In this document: positions 1-6,167 of the stretch, one piece after another
Layout of the letters: each line of letters begins with the position of its first letter
Position numbering within the stretch: position 1 is the first letter of the stretch
From: Pseudomonas sp.
GTDB taxonomy: Bacteria > Pseudomonadota > Gammaproteobacteria > Pseudomonadales > Pseudomonadaceae
Direction of reading: 5' to 3'
NCBI GenBank assembly: GCA_007117785.1
Contig: SKFV01000250.1
Span: 1-10,286, forward strand
DNA length: 10,286 nucleotides
Position numbers and translations under genes: made by a program
The notes under the pieces: model-generated
The model's database searches: none
What the model was told of the DNA's origin: nothing
The model's input: only the letters and a program-made list of their open reading frames with translations

Positions 1-300
1 GAAGAAACGCTGAACCTGCCGTTACCGGACGGGCATACAGCCATGCTGTATGTGTATGAAGGCGATGTGCGTATCGACGGCAACCAGGGCAGTGCCATCT
101 TGCAGCCAAAGCAGTTGGGGCGCCTGAGTCCAGGCAATCAACTCACCTTGCAAGCGGGTGTTGCCGGGAGCCGGGCACTACTGATAGCTGGTAAGCCGAT
201 TGACGAGCCGATTGTGCAATACGGGCCATTCGTGATGAACAGCCCGCAGGAAATCGAGCAAGCCATGATCGATTACCAGAGCGGCCGCCTCGCTTCCTAG
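1..300 (+). CDS. Pirin-family protein, C-terminal part (partial)
   Basis: The reading frame is open from base 1 and ends at TAG 298-300, so about 99 C-terminal residues are visible and the start lies before the window. The segment reads as the pirin C-terminal cupin-like domain: a beta-rich stretch (MLYVYEGDVRIDG), then an alternating strand/turn region, then the block IVQYGPFVMNSPQEIEQA followed by a short helix and the DYQSGRL end typical of YhhW/pirin proteins. Bacterial pirins are metal-binding bicupins. Some have quercetin 2,3-dioxygenase activity and others have regulatory roles, and the metal-binding residues sit in the N-terminal half that is missing here, so no activity can be assigned. 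The internal ATG at 43 is not the true start, because homology-like sequence continues upstream. The gene converges on recR and the two stop codons overlap. Confidence 0.85.
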   Translation, partial: EETLNLPLPDGHTAMLYVYEGDVRIDGNQGSAILQPKQLGRLSPGNQLTLQAGVAGSRALLIAGKPIDEPIVQYGPFVMNSPQEIEQAMIDYQSGRLAS

Positions 301-896
301 TTGAGCTGGGTGCGACCCGCCAGTGCATGTGCCAGAGTGCCGCCGTCGACAAATTCCAGCTCCCCTCCCAGCGGGATGCCGTGAGCCAGTCGCGACAGTT
401 TAATGCCTTTGGGGCGAAGTAAACCGGCGATATAGTGAGCGGTTGCTTCGCCCTCTACTGTTGGATTGGTTGCCAGAATCACTTCCTCCACATCCCTGCC
501 CTGCATGCTGGCCATCAGGGCGGGAATACCGATTTCATCCGGCCCCAGTCCATCAATGGGTGACAGACTGCCCTTGAGCACGAAGTAACGGCCGTTGAAG
601 CCCCCCGCCTGCTCGACCGCCCAGACATCCGCCTGACTTTGCAGGACGCACAGCAGACTGTCGTCGCGGCTGGGGTCAGCGCAAAGCCGGCAGATTTCGT
701 CTTCACTCAAACTACGGCAACGCTGGCAATAGCCCACACCATCCATGGCCGCATCCAGTGCGGCGGCCAGGTGACGACCGGCACTGCGGTCACGCTCGAG
801 CAGGTGTAAAGCCATGCGCTGCGCGGTTTTCGGGCCCACACCGGGTAAACCGCGCAGGCCGTCGATCAACTGCCGAATTCGTGGACTAAAGCTCAT
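297..896 (-). CDS. recR: Recombination mediator protein RecR
   Basis: The product has 199 residues, the usual RecR length. RecR works in the cytoplasm with RecO and RecF to load RecA on SSB-coated single-stranded DNA at gaps. In order it shows an N-terminal helix-hairpin-helix (LPGVGPKTAQRMA, residues 17-29), a four-cysteine zinc module (C57, C60, C69, C72), a Toprim domain (about 80-175, with NPTVEGEATA at 144-153) and the C-terminal GIPLGGELEFVDGGTL block. The ATG at 896 has GAGG about 9 nt upstream, and the gap to the ybaB stop is 9 nt, so it is the last gene of dnaX-ybaB-recR. Two positions look unusual against the RecR sequences I recall. The Toprim glutamate of the VVES-type motif is Q86 (VLQSQAD), and the histidine of GHLSP is S110. 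The family call is secure; the effect of these changes is unknown. Confidence 0.97.
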   Translation of the reverse strand: MSFSPRIRQLIDGLRGLPGVGPKTAQRMALHLLERDRSAGRHLAAALDAAMDGVGYCQRCRSLSEDEICRLCADPSRDDSLLCVLQSQADVWAVEQAGGFNGRYFVLKGSLSPIDGLGPDEIGIPALMASMQGRDVEEVILATNPTVEGEATAHYIAGLLRPKGIKLSRLAHGIPLGGELEFVDGGTLAHALAGRTQLN

Positions 897-905
897 GCAG
901 TGGCC

Positions 906-1229
906 TCAAAAGGGCATCTTGAAACCGTCGGGCAGGTTCATCCCGGCAGTCAGACCAGACATCTTTTCCTGATTGTGCTGTTCCAGCTTGCGCACCGCAT
1001 CATTGAACGCGGCGGCCACCAGATCCTCGACGATATCCTTGTCTTCGCTCATCAGGCTGTCGTCAATGCTCACGCGGCGTACATCGTGCCGACCGTTCAT
1101 GACCACAGAGACCATGCCGGCACCGGATTGACCGGTCACTTCTGCATTGGCCAGTTCCTGCTGCATTTTTTGCATTTTTTCCTGCATTTCCTGCGCCTGT
1201 TTCATCAGGCCTGCCATGCCACCTTTCAT
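906..1229 (-). CDS. ybaB: YbaB/EbfC-family nucleoid-associated protein
   Basis: The 107-residue product matches the YbaB/EbfC family in length (E. coli YbaB has 109) and in sequence: MKGGMAGLMKQ, a Met/Gln/Lys-rich helix (QEMQEKMQKMQQEL), a central strand region with the GRHDVRRVSIDDSL block, and a C-terminal tail ending PDGFKMPF. Family members are dimers that bind DNA and are thought to affect nucleoid structure. The gene has a long-standing link to dnaX and recR. I chose the ATG at 1229 rather than an upstream in-frame codon because GAGG lies about 8-9 nt before it, just downstream of the dnaX stop, and because family proteins begin MKGGM or MMKGGM. The dnaX stop is 13 nt upstream and recR follows 9 nt downstream, so the three are very probably co-transcribed. 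The helix codons contain a tandem 9-bp repeat with two A6 runs (1163-1180). Confidence 0.96.
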   Translation of the reverse strand: MKGGMAGLMKQAQEMQEKMQKMQQELANAEVTGQSGAGMVSVVMNGRHDVRRVSIDDSLMSEDKDIVEDLVAAAFNDAVRKLEQHNQEKMSGLTAGMNLPDGFKMPF

Positions 1230-1242
1230 CGTTTCATCCTCA

Positions 1243-3225
1243 TCAATTCGCGGGTATATCCTGGGGGCGGATACTGTCATCACTGATCCGCGCGGAAAAT
1301 TCTTTGATCAATGCCTGCACCAAAGGGTCAGACTGAATGCTCGCTTCAGCCGCCAACTGGCGCTGGTGCCGACGCCGAGCTTCGGCAATCGCGGGTGTCT
1401 CCTGAGTTGGAGCTGCCACCTCGACCATGAGTTCAACCGGCTCGTTGGTACAATCAATAATCGCCTGCTGCAAACGTTGCCGGTGATTGTCGTTATACAA
1501 GGCGCTGTTGCTCGGGTCCAGATGCAGCAACCATTGGTTACCCTCTTGCCGCACCCACTGGCAATGGGCCGCAATACTCAGGGTCAAGCCACTCAGGGCC
1601 AAGCGCGGAAACAACGCCAGCCAGTTGGCGGCCAGGCCGGTAGCAGCCGGCAAATCACTGATAGCGTCGGTCGGGGTTTCAACATCCGGCTCAGCGGCTG
1701 GTGTCCAGTCACCCTGGTATTCCAACAACGCCGCCTCATCATCATAATCCCCACGCTCCTCACCCGGATCATCAGGTGTGGCCTGCAACCACTCGGTGGG
1801 TGGCTCATTCTGCGGCGGCTTGACTGGAGTGGCCGTGTTCAACGGCTGCGGCGCCACGGGCCTGGCTACCTCGGCAGGAGGCTCGTCGATGGCCTCCGGC
1901 GCGGGCGGGACCGGCTGCTCAACCGGTGCAAGGCGTTCAGGTTCAGGTGCCGACGGCAAAGCTACTGCACCGACAGATTCAGCACCGGAATTAATGTCAG
2001 ATTCTTTGGCGACAGCAGGCTCAGCTGCAGCAACTGGATCGGCTGCCGGCGCCCCCGCTATTGCGGAGTCAGCCTGGGCCTGGCTGCTCCGCGCTGACTT
2101 TCCCGCCGGATCGGGTGGTGCGCTCTCGGGCTCGCCCAGGGTCCCTGGACGGAAAGCGAGCATGCGCAGCAAAGTCATTTCAAAGCCACCGCGCGGCTCC
2201 GGCGCCAGCGGCAGATCACGTCGGCCATGCAATGCCAACTGGTAAAACAACTGCACGTCTTCGGCACTGATGCTGCGCGCCAACTCCAACACCCGTGCCG
2301 CATCACCTTGCCCGGCGTCAGCCGCTTCCGGAACAACCTGCGCCAGAGCAACGCGCTGCAAGGTAGTAATCAGTTCAGCCAGAACACCAGTAAAGTCAGC
2401 GCCCTGCTCCGCCAGCTCGGCGACCAGCGCCAGGGCGGCACGTGCATCATCGGCGGCCAGGGTATCCAGCAGGCCAAAAACCTGGGTGTGGTCAATGGTA
2501 CCCAGCATGCTGCGAACCTGGCTGACTTCCAGATGGCCATTGCCAAAAGCAATCGCCTGGTCAGTCAGGCTCAAGGCATCACGCATGGAGCCATCGGCTG
2601 CTCTTGCCAGCAACCAGAGTGATTCTTCATCGCTGGGAATCTGCTCATCGGTCAACACGTGACGCAGATGATCGACGATCTTGTCCGGCGTCATGTTCTT
2701 CAGAGAGAACTGCAAGCAGCGCGACAGAATGGTGACCGGCAGTTTCTGCGGATCAGTGGTCGCGAGAAGGAACTTGACGTGCTCGGGGGGCTCTTCCAGG
2801 GTTTTCAGCAAGGCATTGAAGCTGTGCCCTGAAAGCATATGCACTTCGTCAATCAGGTAGACCTTGTAGCGGCCGCGACTGGGGGCATATTGCACATTAT
2901 CCAGCAGCTCGCGGGTGTCTTCGACCTTGGTCCGGCTGGCAGCATCCACTTCGATCAGATCAACAAAGCGGCCTTCATCGATTTCCCGGCAGGACGAACA
3001 GACACCACAAGGCTCTGAGCTGACACCCTGCTCACAGTTCAGACACTTGGCCAGAATGCGCGCAATGGTGGTTTTGCCCACCCCGCGGGTACCGGTAAAC
3101 AGATAGGCATGGTGCAGACGGTTATTGTCCAGCGCATTGATCAGCGCTTGCAGCACATGGGTTTGCCCGACCATTTCACGGAACAGTCGCGGGCGCCATT
3201 TACGGGCTAGTACCTGATAACTCAT
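1243..3225 (-). CDS. dnaX: DNA polymerase III subunit tau (DnaX)
   Basis: The 660-residue protein is the tau subunit of the replicative clamp loader, which opens and loads the beta sliding clamp and tethers polymerase cores. Residues 1-360 are the AAA+ part: Walker A GTRGVGKT (45-52), zinc ligands C64, C73, C76 and C79 in the same spacing as E. coli, Walker B LIDEVH (124-129), the ATTDPQKLP/SRC sensor 1 and arginine-finger region (155-170), sensor 2 GSMRDALSL (212-220), then the domain III oligomerisation region ending near MLAFRP. A Pro/Ala-rich linker (about 361-510) follows, then tau-specific domains IV-V (about 520-660). The start MSYQVLARKWRP is the family start. An in-frame GTG at 3243 would add six residues but is not conserved and overlaps a DnaA box. 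Neither start has a strong Shine-Dalgarno. I saw no A6G slippery run in the gene. Confidence 0.97.
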   Translation of the reverse strand: MSYQVLARKWRPRLFREMVGQTHVLQALINALDNNRLHHAYLFTGTRGVGKTTIARILAKCLNCEQGVSSEPCGVCSSCREIDEGRFVDLIEVDAASRTKVEDTRELLDNVQYAPSRGRYKVYLIDEVHMLSGHSFNALLKTLEEPPEHVKFLLATTDPQKLPVTILSRCLQFSLKNMTPDKIVDHLRHVLTDEQIPSDEESLWLLARAADGSMRDALSLTDQAIAFGNGHLEVSQVRSMLGTIDHTQVFGLLDTLAADDARAALALVAELAEQGADFTGVLAELITTLQRVALAQVVPEAADAGQGDAARVLELARSISAEDVQLFYQLALHGRRDLPLAPEPRGGFEMTLLRMLAFRPGTLGEPESAPPDPAGKSARSSQAQADSAIAGAPAADPVAAAEPAVAKESDINSGAESVGAVALPSAPEPERLAPVEQPVPPAPEAIDEPPAEVARPVAPQPLNTATPVKPPQNEPPTEWLQATPDDPGEERGDYDDEAALLEYQGDWTPAAEPDVETPTDAISDLPAATGLAANWLALFPRLALSGLTLSIAAHCQWVRQEGNQWLLHLDPSNSALYNDNHRQRLQQAIIDCTNEPVELMVEVAAPTQETPAIAEARRRHQRQLAAEASIQSDPLVQALIKEFSARISDDSIRPQDIPAN

Positions 3226-3235
3226 GGGCTGGGGA

Positions 3236-3244
3236 TTATCCACA
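3236..3244 (+). promoter_or_regulatory. Perfect DnaA box upstream of dnaX
   Basis: TTATCCACA matches the high-affinity DnaA box consensus TTATNCACA exactly. It lies 10 nt before the dnaX ATG, in the 5' untranslated or promoter region. The match is visible in the sequence. A regulatory role for DnaA at dnaX is inference, since a single box can also arise by chance. Confidence 0.5.
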
Positions 3245-3332
3245 TCGGTCAGTCAACAAGCGGCTACTGTAACCAATGCCGGCAGACATTGCGAGACGCA
3301 AAGACGGGTAGATAAAGGGGGGAAGAGATTAG

Positions 3333-3445
3333 GGTGGTAACCTCGCCAGCCACACCCCGGCACAAGATATAACCGCTGTGGCTGCTCCCTTCCGGGCCTG
3401 ACCAGGTTCACGGCTGATCGTTGCGAGGGGACCGACGAGGCCACC
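3333..3445 (-). ncRNA. ffs: Signal recognition particle 4.5S RNA
   Basis: The minus strand carries the SRP domain IV signature: GGTCAGGCCCGGAAGGGAGC, with the GGAA tetraloop and the asymmetric internal loop that binds the Ffh M domain. It is flanked by CCCCTCGCAACG on the 5' side and GTGCCGGGGTGTGGCTGG on the 3' side, as in gammaproteobacterial 4.5S RNAs. The ends GGTGGCCTCG and CGAGGTTACCACC pair with each other and set the boundaries at about 113 nt, close to the 114 nt of E. coli; they may be off by a few bases. With Ffh and FtsY this RNA targets nascent inner-membrane proteins to the translocon. The sequence 5' of the RNA has a promoter about 24 nt away, which implies a 5' leader removed by RNase P as in E. 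coli. I saw no U-tract terminator between the RNA and dnaX. Confidence 0.95.
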
Positions 3446-3475
3446 ATAACGAACCCGCGACAAGCGGGCCGCGCC

Positions 3476-3503
3476 ATTGTAACGGCTTGCACGGAAGTTA
3501 CAA
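3476..3503 (-). promoter_or_regulatory. Probable sigma-70 promoter of the SRP RNA gene
   Basis: On the minus strand TTGTAA (3503-3498) and TACAAT (3481-3476) are separated by 16 nt and followed by the GC-rich stretch GGCGCGGCC. Initiation about 7 nt downstream, near 3469, gives a leader of roughly 24 nt before the mature RNA, the size known for the E. coli 4.5S precursor. A GC-rich discriminator is typical of stable-RNA promoters under stringent control. A 7-bp inverted repeat, TTGTAAC/GTTACAA (3477-3483 and 3497-3503), overlaps both hexamers. Confidence 0.6.
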
Positions 3504-3536
3504 GCCGCTGCGCGCAATTACCCGCGCCAGAACGGC
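3504..3536 (-). terminator. Imperfect hairpin after tpm, possible weak terminator
   Basis: Directly after the tpm stop the minus strand can fold as GCCG..CT.GCGCG paired with CGCGC.AG.CGGC, about 11 pairs with two small bulges and an 8-nt loop. The following bases, TTGTAACTT, are only modestly T-rich and already belong to the SRP RNA promoter. It could separate tpm from ffs, but it lacks a proper U-tract. Confidence 0.25.
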
Positions 3537-4186
3537 TACTCGGTGATTCGGTAGACCCGTTCCTGCAACCGGGTCATACCCTGTTCGCGAAAGACCGGGT
3601 GATCGTCCAGTACATCTTTTTCATCAAGCAGCTCAACCTGGCAACCGGCAAACAGGCTGCGCACTTCAGCATCAGGCACGCTGAAGGGTGGGCCCGGGCG
3701 ATCAGCCTGCGGATAATCCAGCGTAATCAGCAAGAGCTTCCATCCAGCCGGTAAGATCCGCCGCATATGCTCGACATAAGAGCGACGCATAGCTTCCGGC
3801 AAGGCGATCAATGCTGCGCGATCATATATCCCTTTTACTGCCGCAAGATCGTCGGCCGCGAGGCCGAAAAAATCGCCACAGTACAGACAGTAACCATCGC
3901 CCTCGCTGATGGAAAACTCCCCCTGTTCACGCCAGGCCAGCTGCAACTGCTGTTCGATGGCAAAGCTTTCCAGTGCGCTGCGTGCCAGCTCAATACCCAC
4001 AACGGGATGACCCTGCTCTCGCAGCCAGGCCATATCGAGGCTTTTGCCGCACAAGGGAACCCACACCGGTGCATCCGGCTCCAGAGTCAGGCACGACCAC
4101 CAGCGACTCAGCAGGGGATTAGGACGCGACTTGTGAAATCCGATTTCATTCTTGGCCCAACGCTCATGCCAGAAATCCGCCTGCAT
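3536..4186 (-). CDS. tpm: Thiopurine/chalcogen S-methyltransferase
   Basis: The 216-residue protein is a class I SAM-dependent methyltransferase of the TPMT family. It opens with MQADFWHERWAKNEIGFH, which is close to bacterial Tpm proteins. It has the SAM-binding motif VPLCGKS (43-49), a hydrophobic strand with acidic end VVGIEL (62-67), the YDRAALIALP motif (121-130) and PPFSV (166-170). Bacterial Tpm enzymes methylate aromatic and heterocyclic thiols, and some methylate selenium or tellurium compounds (a tellurite-resistance role is known for Pseudomonas tpm). The start is secure: ATG 4186 follows GGAGG with suitable spacing. The gene is monocistronic as far as can be seen, divergent from cvrA, with ffs downstream on the same strand. 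A TATAGT hexamer at 4217-4222 could be its -10, but I found no convincing -35. Confidence 0.93.
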   Translation of the reverse strand: MQADFWHERWAKNEIGFHKSRPNPLLSRWWSCLTLEPDAPVWVPLCGKSLDMAWLREQGHPVVGIELARSALESFAIEQQLQLAWREQGEFSISEGDGYCLYCGDFFGLAADDLAAVKGIYDRAALIALPEAMRRSYVEHMRRILPAGWKLLLITLDYPQADRPGPPFSVPDAEVRSLFAGCQVELLDEKDVLDDHPVFREQGMTRLQERVYRITE

Positions 4187-4342
4187 ACTCCCTCCAGTGT
4201 TTTTTAACCTGACCTGACTATACCGCAGGCGATCTCCGGGGTGTTGTTACATGCAATCAATGGCGGTTTTTTTTCGATTGCAAATGCGGCGCGGGTGACA
4301 ACCGGTATACTGAAAGTGCTTATTTAAAGCGTGTGGAGATGC
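4187..4342. other. Divergent intergenic region tpm / cvrA
   Basis: These 156 nt hold the control sites of two divergent genes. On the plus strand TATACT at 4306-4311 is a plausible -10 for cvrA, but no -35 sits at a normal distance (TTGCAA at 4278 is 22 nt away). On the minus strand TATAGT at 4217-4222 may be the tpm -10. A perfect 7-bp inverted repeat TGCAATC/GATTGCA (4252-4258 and 4276-4282) encloses GGCGG and a run of eight T. There is no small ORF with a convincing start. Confidence 0.4.
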
Positions 4343-6091
4343 ATGGACACAATCAACACCCTTTTCATGATCGGCGCCCTGTTGCTCAGCGCCAGCATTC
4401 TGGCCAGCTCGCTGTCCTCGCGGCTGGGCATTCCGCTGCTGCTGGTGTTTCTGGTGATCGGCATGCTGGCTGGCGAGGATGGCCCCGGTGGTATTGTGTT
4501 CGACAGCCCGGACACGGCCTTCATGATCGGCAGCCTGGCCCTGGCCATCATCCTGCTGGATGGCGGCATGCGCACGCGGGTGGAAAACTTCCGTGTCGGC
4601 CTCTGGCCAGCACTATCCCTGGCCAGTGTTGGCGTCGTGGTCAGTGCCGTACTGACAGGTCTTATTACCTGGCTGCTGCTTGATCTGCACTGGCTTCAGG
4701 CCTTGCTGCTCGGCGCCATTGTCGGCTCCACGGATGCGGCGGCCGTCTTTTCCCTGTTGCACAGCAAAGGGCTCAATCTCAAGCAACGGGTGGGCGCGAC
4801 GCTGGAGATCGAATCCGGCTCAAACGACCCGATGGCGATTTTCCTCACCATTACCCTGGTCGAGATGCTGGCTGCCGGGGAAAGCAGCTTCAGTTGGTCC
4901 TTTCTCGGTACCCTGATCCAGCAGTTCGGTACCGGCATTGTCTGTGGATTGCTCGGTGGCTATGTGCTTGCCGAACTGGTCAACCGGGTCAACCTGGCCA
5001 GCGGCCTGTACCCGCTGTTGATTACCAGCGGTGCGATTCTGGTGTTCGCTGCGACCAACAGTATCGGCGGCAGCGGCTACCTGGCGATCTATCTGACCGG
5101 TCTGGTGATCGGCAACCGGCGCACCCACAACCTGCAGAACATCCTCAATGTGCAGGATGGTATGGCCTGGTTGAGTCAGATCGGCATGTTCCTGATGCTT
5201 GGCTTGCTGGTAACCCCCACCGAGATGATGGCAACCGCCCTGCCAGCGATTGCCATCGCGCTTTTTCTGATTCTGGTAGCCCGCCCGATTGCAGTGCTGA
5301 TCTGCCTGGCGCCCTTCGTGTTCGCCTGGCGTGAGCGGGCCTTTATTGCCTGGGTTGGTCTGCGCGGCGCGGTGCCGATCATTCTGGCCATCTTCCCGCT
5401 GCTGGCCGGGCTGGAGCAGGCGCAGCTGCTGTTCAACGTAGCCTGTGTCGTGGTGCTGGTGTCCCTGCTGCTGCAGGGGGTCTCGTTGCCGCTGGCGGCC
5501 CGCTGGTGCAAGGTCGAAATACCGCCTCAGCCAGAGCCCTTGCAGCGCACCAGCCTGGATACCGTGGTCGACTCTGACTACGAAATGCTGCTTTACCAAC
5601 TGGATAATGCGAACTGGTGCGTGGGCATGCCCTTGCGCGATCTGAAAATGCCCGGGCAATGCCGCATCGCTGCAGTATTCCGGGGCAAAGATCTATTACA
5701 CCCAAGCGGGCGCACCGAGCTGGCGTTACATGATGTGATCTGCGTATTGGGTCGTCCGAAAGATTTGCCCGTTCTGTCCAAACTGTTCAGCAAGACGCAC
5801 AAGCCGCGTCACCTGGAAGACCGCAGCTTCTTTGGTGACTTTATTCTGGAAGGTGATGCGCAACTGGGCGATGTCGGGCGCTTTTACGGCTTCACCATAC
5901 CCGATGAACTCGCCGAGTTGACCCTGGCCAAATTCTTCTACCGTCACTTTGGTCGCCACCCGGTCGTGGGGGACCGGCTGACCTGGGAGGGCCATACCTG
6001 GGTGGTTGCCGCCATGGACAATGACCGCATTCTCAAGGTGGGCCTGAAGCTCGGCAGCGGCTCGGGCAAGCCGCCGATGGGCTTTCTCTGA
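4343..6091 (+). CDS. cvrA: K+/H+ antiporter, CvrA/NhaP2 type
   Basis: The 582-residue protein (E. coli CvrA has 578) is an inner-membrane CPA1-family cation/proton antiporter that exports K+ (and perhaps Na+) in exchange for H+. Residues 1-390 are rich in hydrophobic helices, roughly a dozen. They contain GSTDAAAVFSLL (128-139), ESGSNDPMAIFLT (157-169, with the ion-site N161-D162) and GLRGAVPI (339-346). The cytoplasmic tail has a TrkA-C/RCK-C-like domain (about 405-485), with strands around CRIAAVFRGKDLLHPSGRTEL and ALHDVICVLG. After it comes a CorC/HlyC transporter-associated domain (about 498-575), the usual NhaP2 layout. ATG 4343 is preferred over GTG 4331 because GGAG (4335-4338) sits just before it. 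The stop is 76 nt before copA and no strong terminator is visible between them. The exact ion preference cannot be read from sequence. Confidence 0.93.
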   Translation: MDTINTLFMIGALLLSASILASSLSSRLGIPLLLVFLVIGMLAGEDGPGGIVFDSPDTAFMIGSLALAIILLDGGMRTRVENFRVGLWPALSLASVGVVVSAVLTGLITWLLLDLHWLQALLLGAIVGSTDAAAVFSLLHSKGLNLKQRVGATLEIESGSNDPMAIFLTITLVEMLAAGESSFSWSFLGTLIQQFGTGIVCGLLGGYVLAELVNRVNLASGLYPLLITSGAILVFAATNSIGGSGYLAIYLTGLVIGNRRTHNLQNILNVQDGMAWLSQIGMFLMLGLLVTPTEMMATALPAIAIALFLILVARPIAVLICLAPFVFAWRERAFIAWVGLRGAVPIILAIFPLLAGLEQAQLLFNVACVVVLVSLLLQGVSLPLAARWCKVEIPPQPEPLQRTSLDTVVDSDYEMLLYQLDNANWCVGMPLRDLKMPGQCRIAAVFRGKDLLHPSGRTELALHDVICVLGRPKDLPVLSKLFSKTHKPRHLEDRSFFGDFILEGDAQLGDVGRFYGFTIPDELAELTLAKFFYRHFGRHPVVGDRLTWEGHTWVVAAMDNDRILKVGLKLGSGSGKPPMGFL

Positions 6092-6109
6092 CGGTCGCGC
6101 AAGAAACCC

Positions 6110-6140
6110 TTGACCTTGACATCATGTAAACCCCTAAGCT
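6110..6140 (+). promoter_or_regulatory. CueR/MerR-type copper-responsive promoter of copA
   Basis: TTGACC (6110-6115) and TAAGCT (6135-6140) are separated by 19 bp, the over-long spacer diagnostic of MerR-family activated promoters. The left operator half ACCTTGACAT (6113-6122) is followed, after one base, by ATGTAAACCC. That right half matches the mirror of the left at only 6 of 10 positions. The downstream gene pair copA-cueR makes CueR the obvious regulator. The hexamers and spacing are seen directly; control by CueR is inferred. Confidence 0.75.
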
Positions 6141-6167
6141 GTGTTCATTCACTGTCCGGAGGTATGC

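Noticed and set aside
1147..2245. Long plus-strand frames (up to 316 codons) opposite ybaB and dnaX
   Set aside because: They are antisense shadows of the GC-rich dnaX linker; dnaX on the other strand carries all conserved motifs.
3225..3243. Alternative GTG start for dnaX at 3243
   Set aside because: The extra six residues are not family-like, there is no good ribosome binding site, and the codon overlaps the DnaA box; MSYQVLARKW is the conserved start.
3274..3291. CAATG/CATTG inverted repeat upstream of dnaX
   Set aside because: Five base pairs with an 8-nt loop are expected by chance and no tail or promoter element is associated.
3253..3517. Two minus-strand reading frames of 62-79 codons between dnaX and tpm
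   Set aside because: They lie across the SRP RNA gene and its promoter; the RNA signature explains the sequence and the frames lack ribosome binding sites and recognisable content.
4820..5659. 279-codon minus-strand frame opposite cvrA
   Set aside because: Its Gln/His/Gly-rich content is typical of the antisense of a membrane-protein gene; cvrA motifs are intact on the plus strand.
6068..6085. AAGCC/GGCTT hairpin with a pyrimidine-rich tail at the end of cvrA
   Set aside because: Only a 5-bp stem inside the coding sequence with a broken T-run; too weak to call a terminator before copA.
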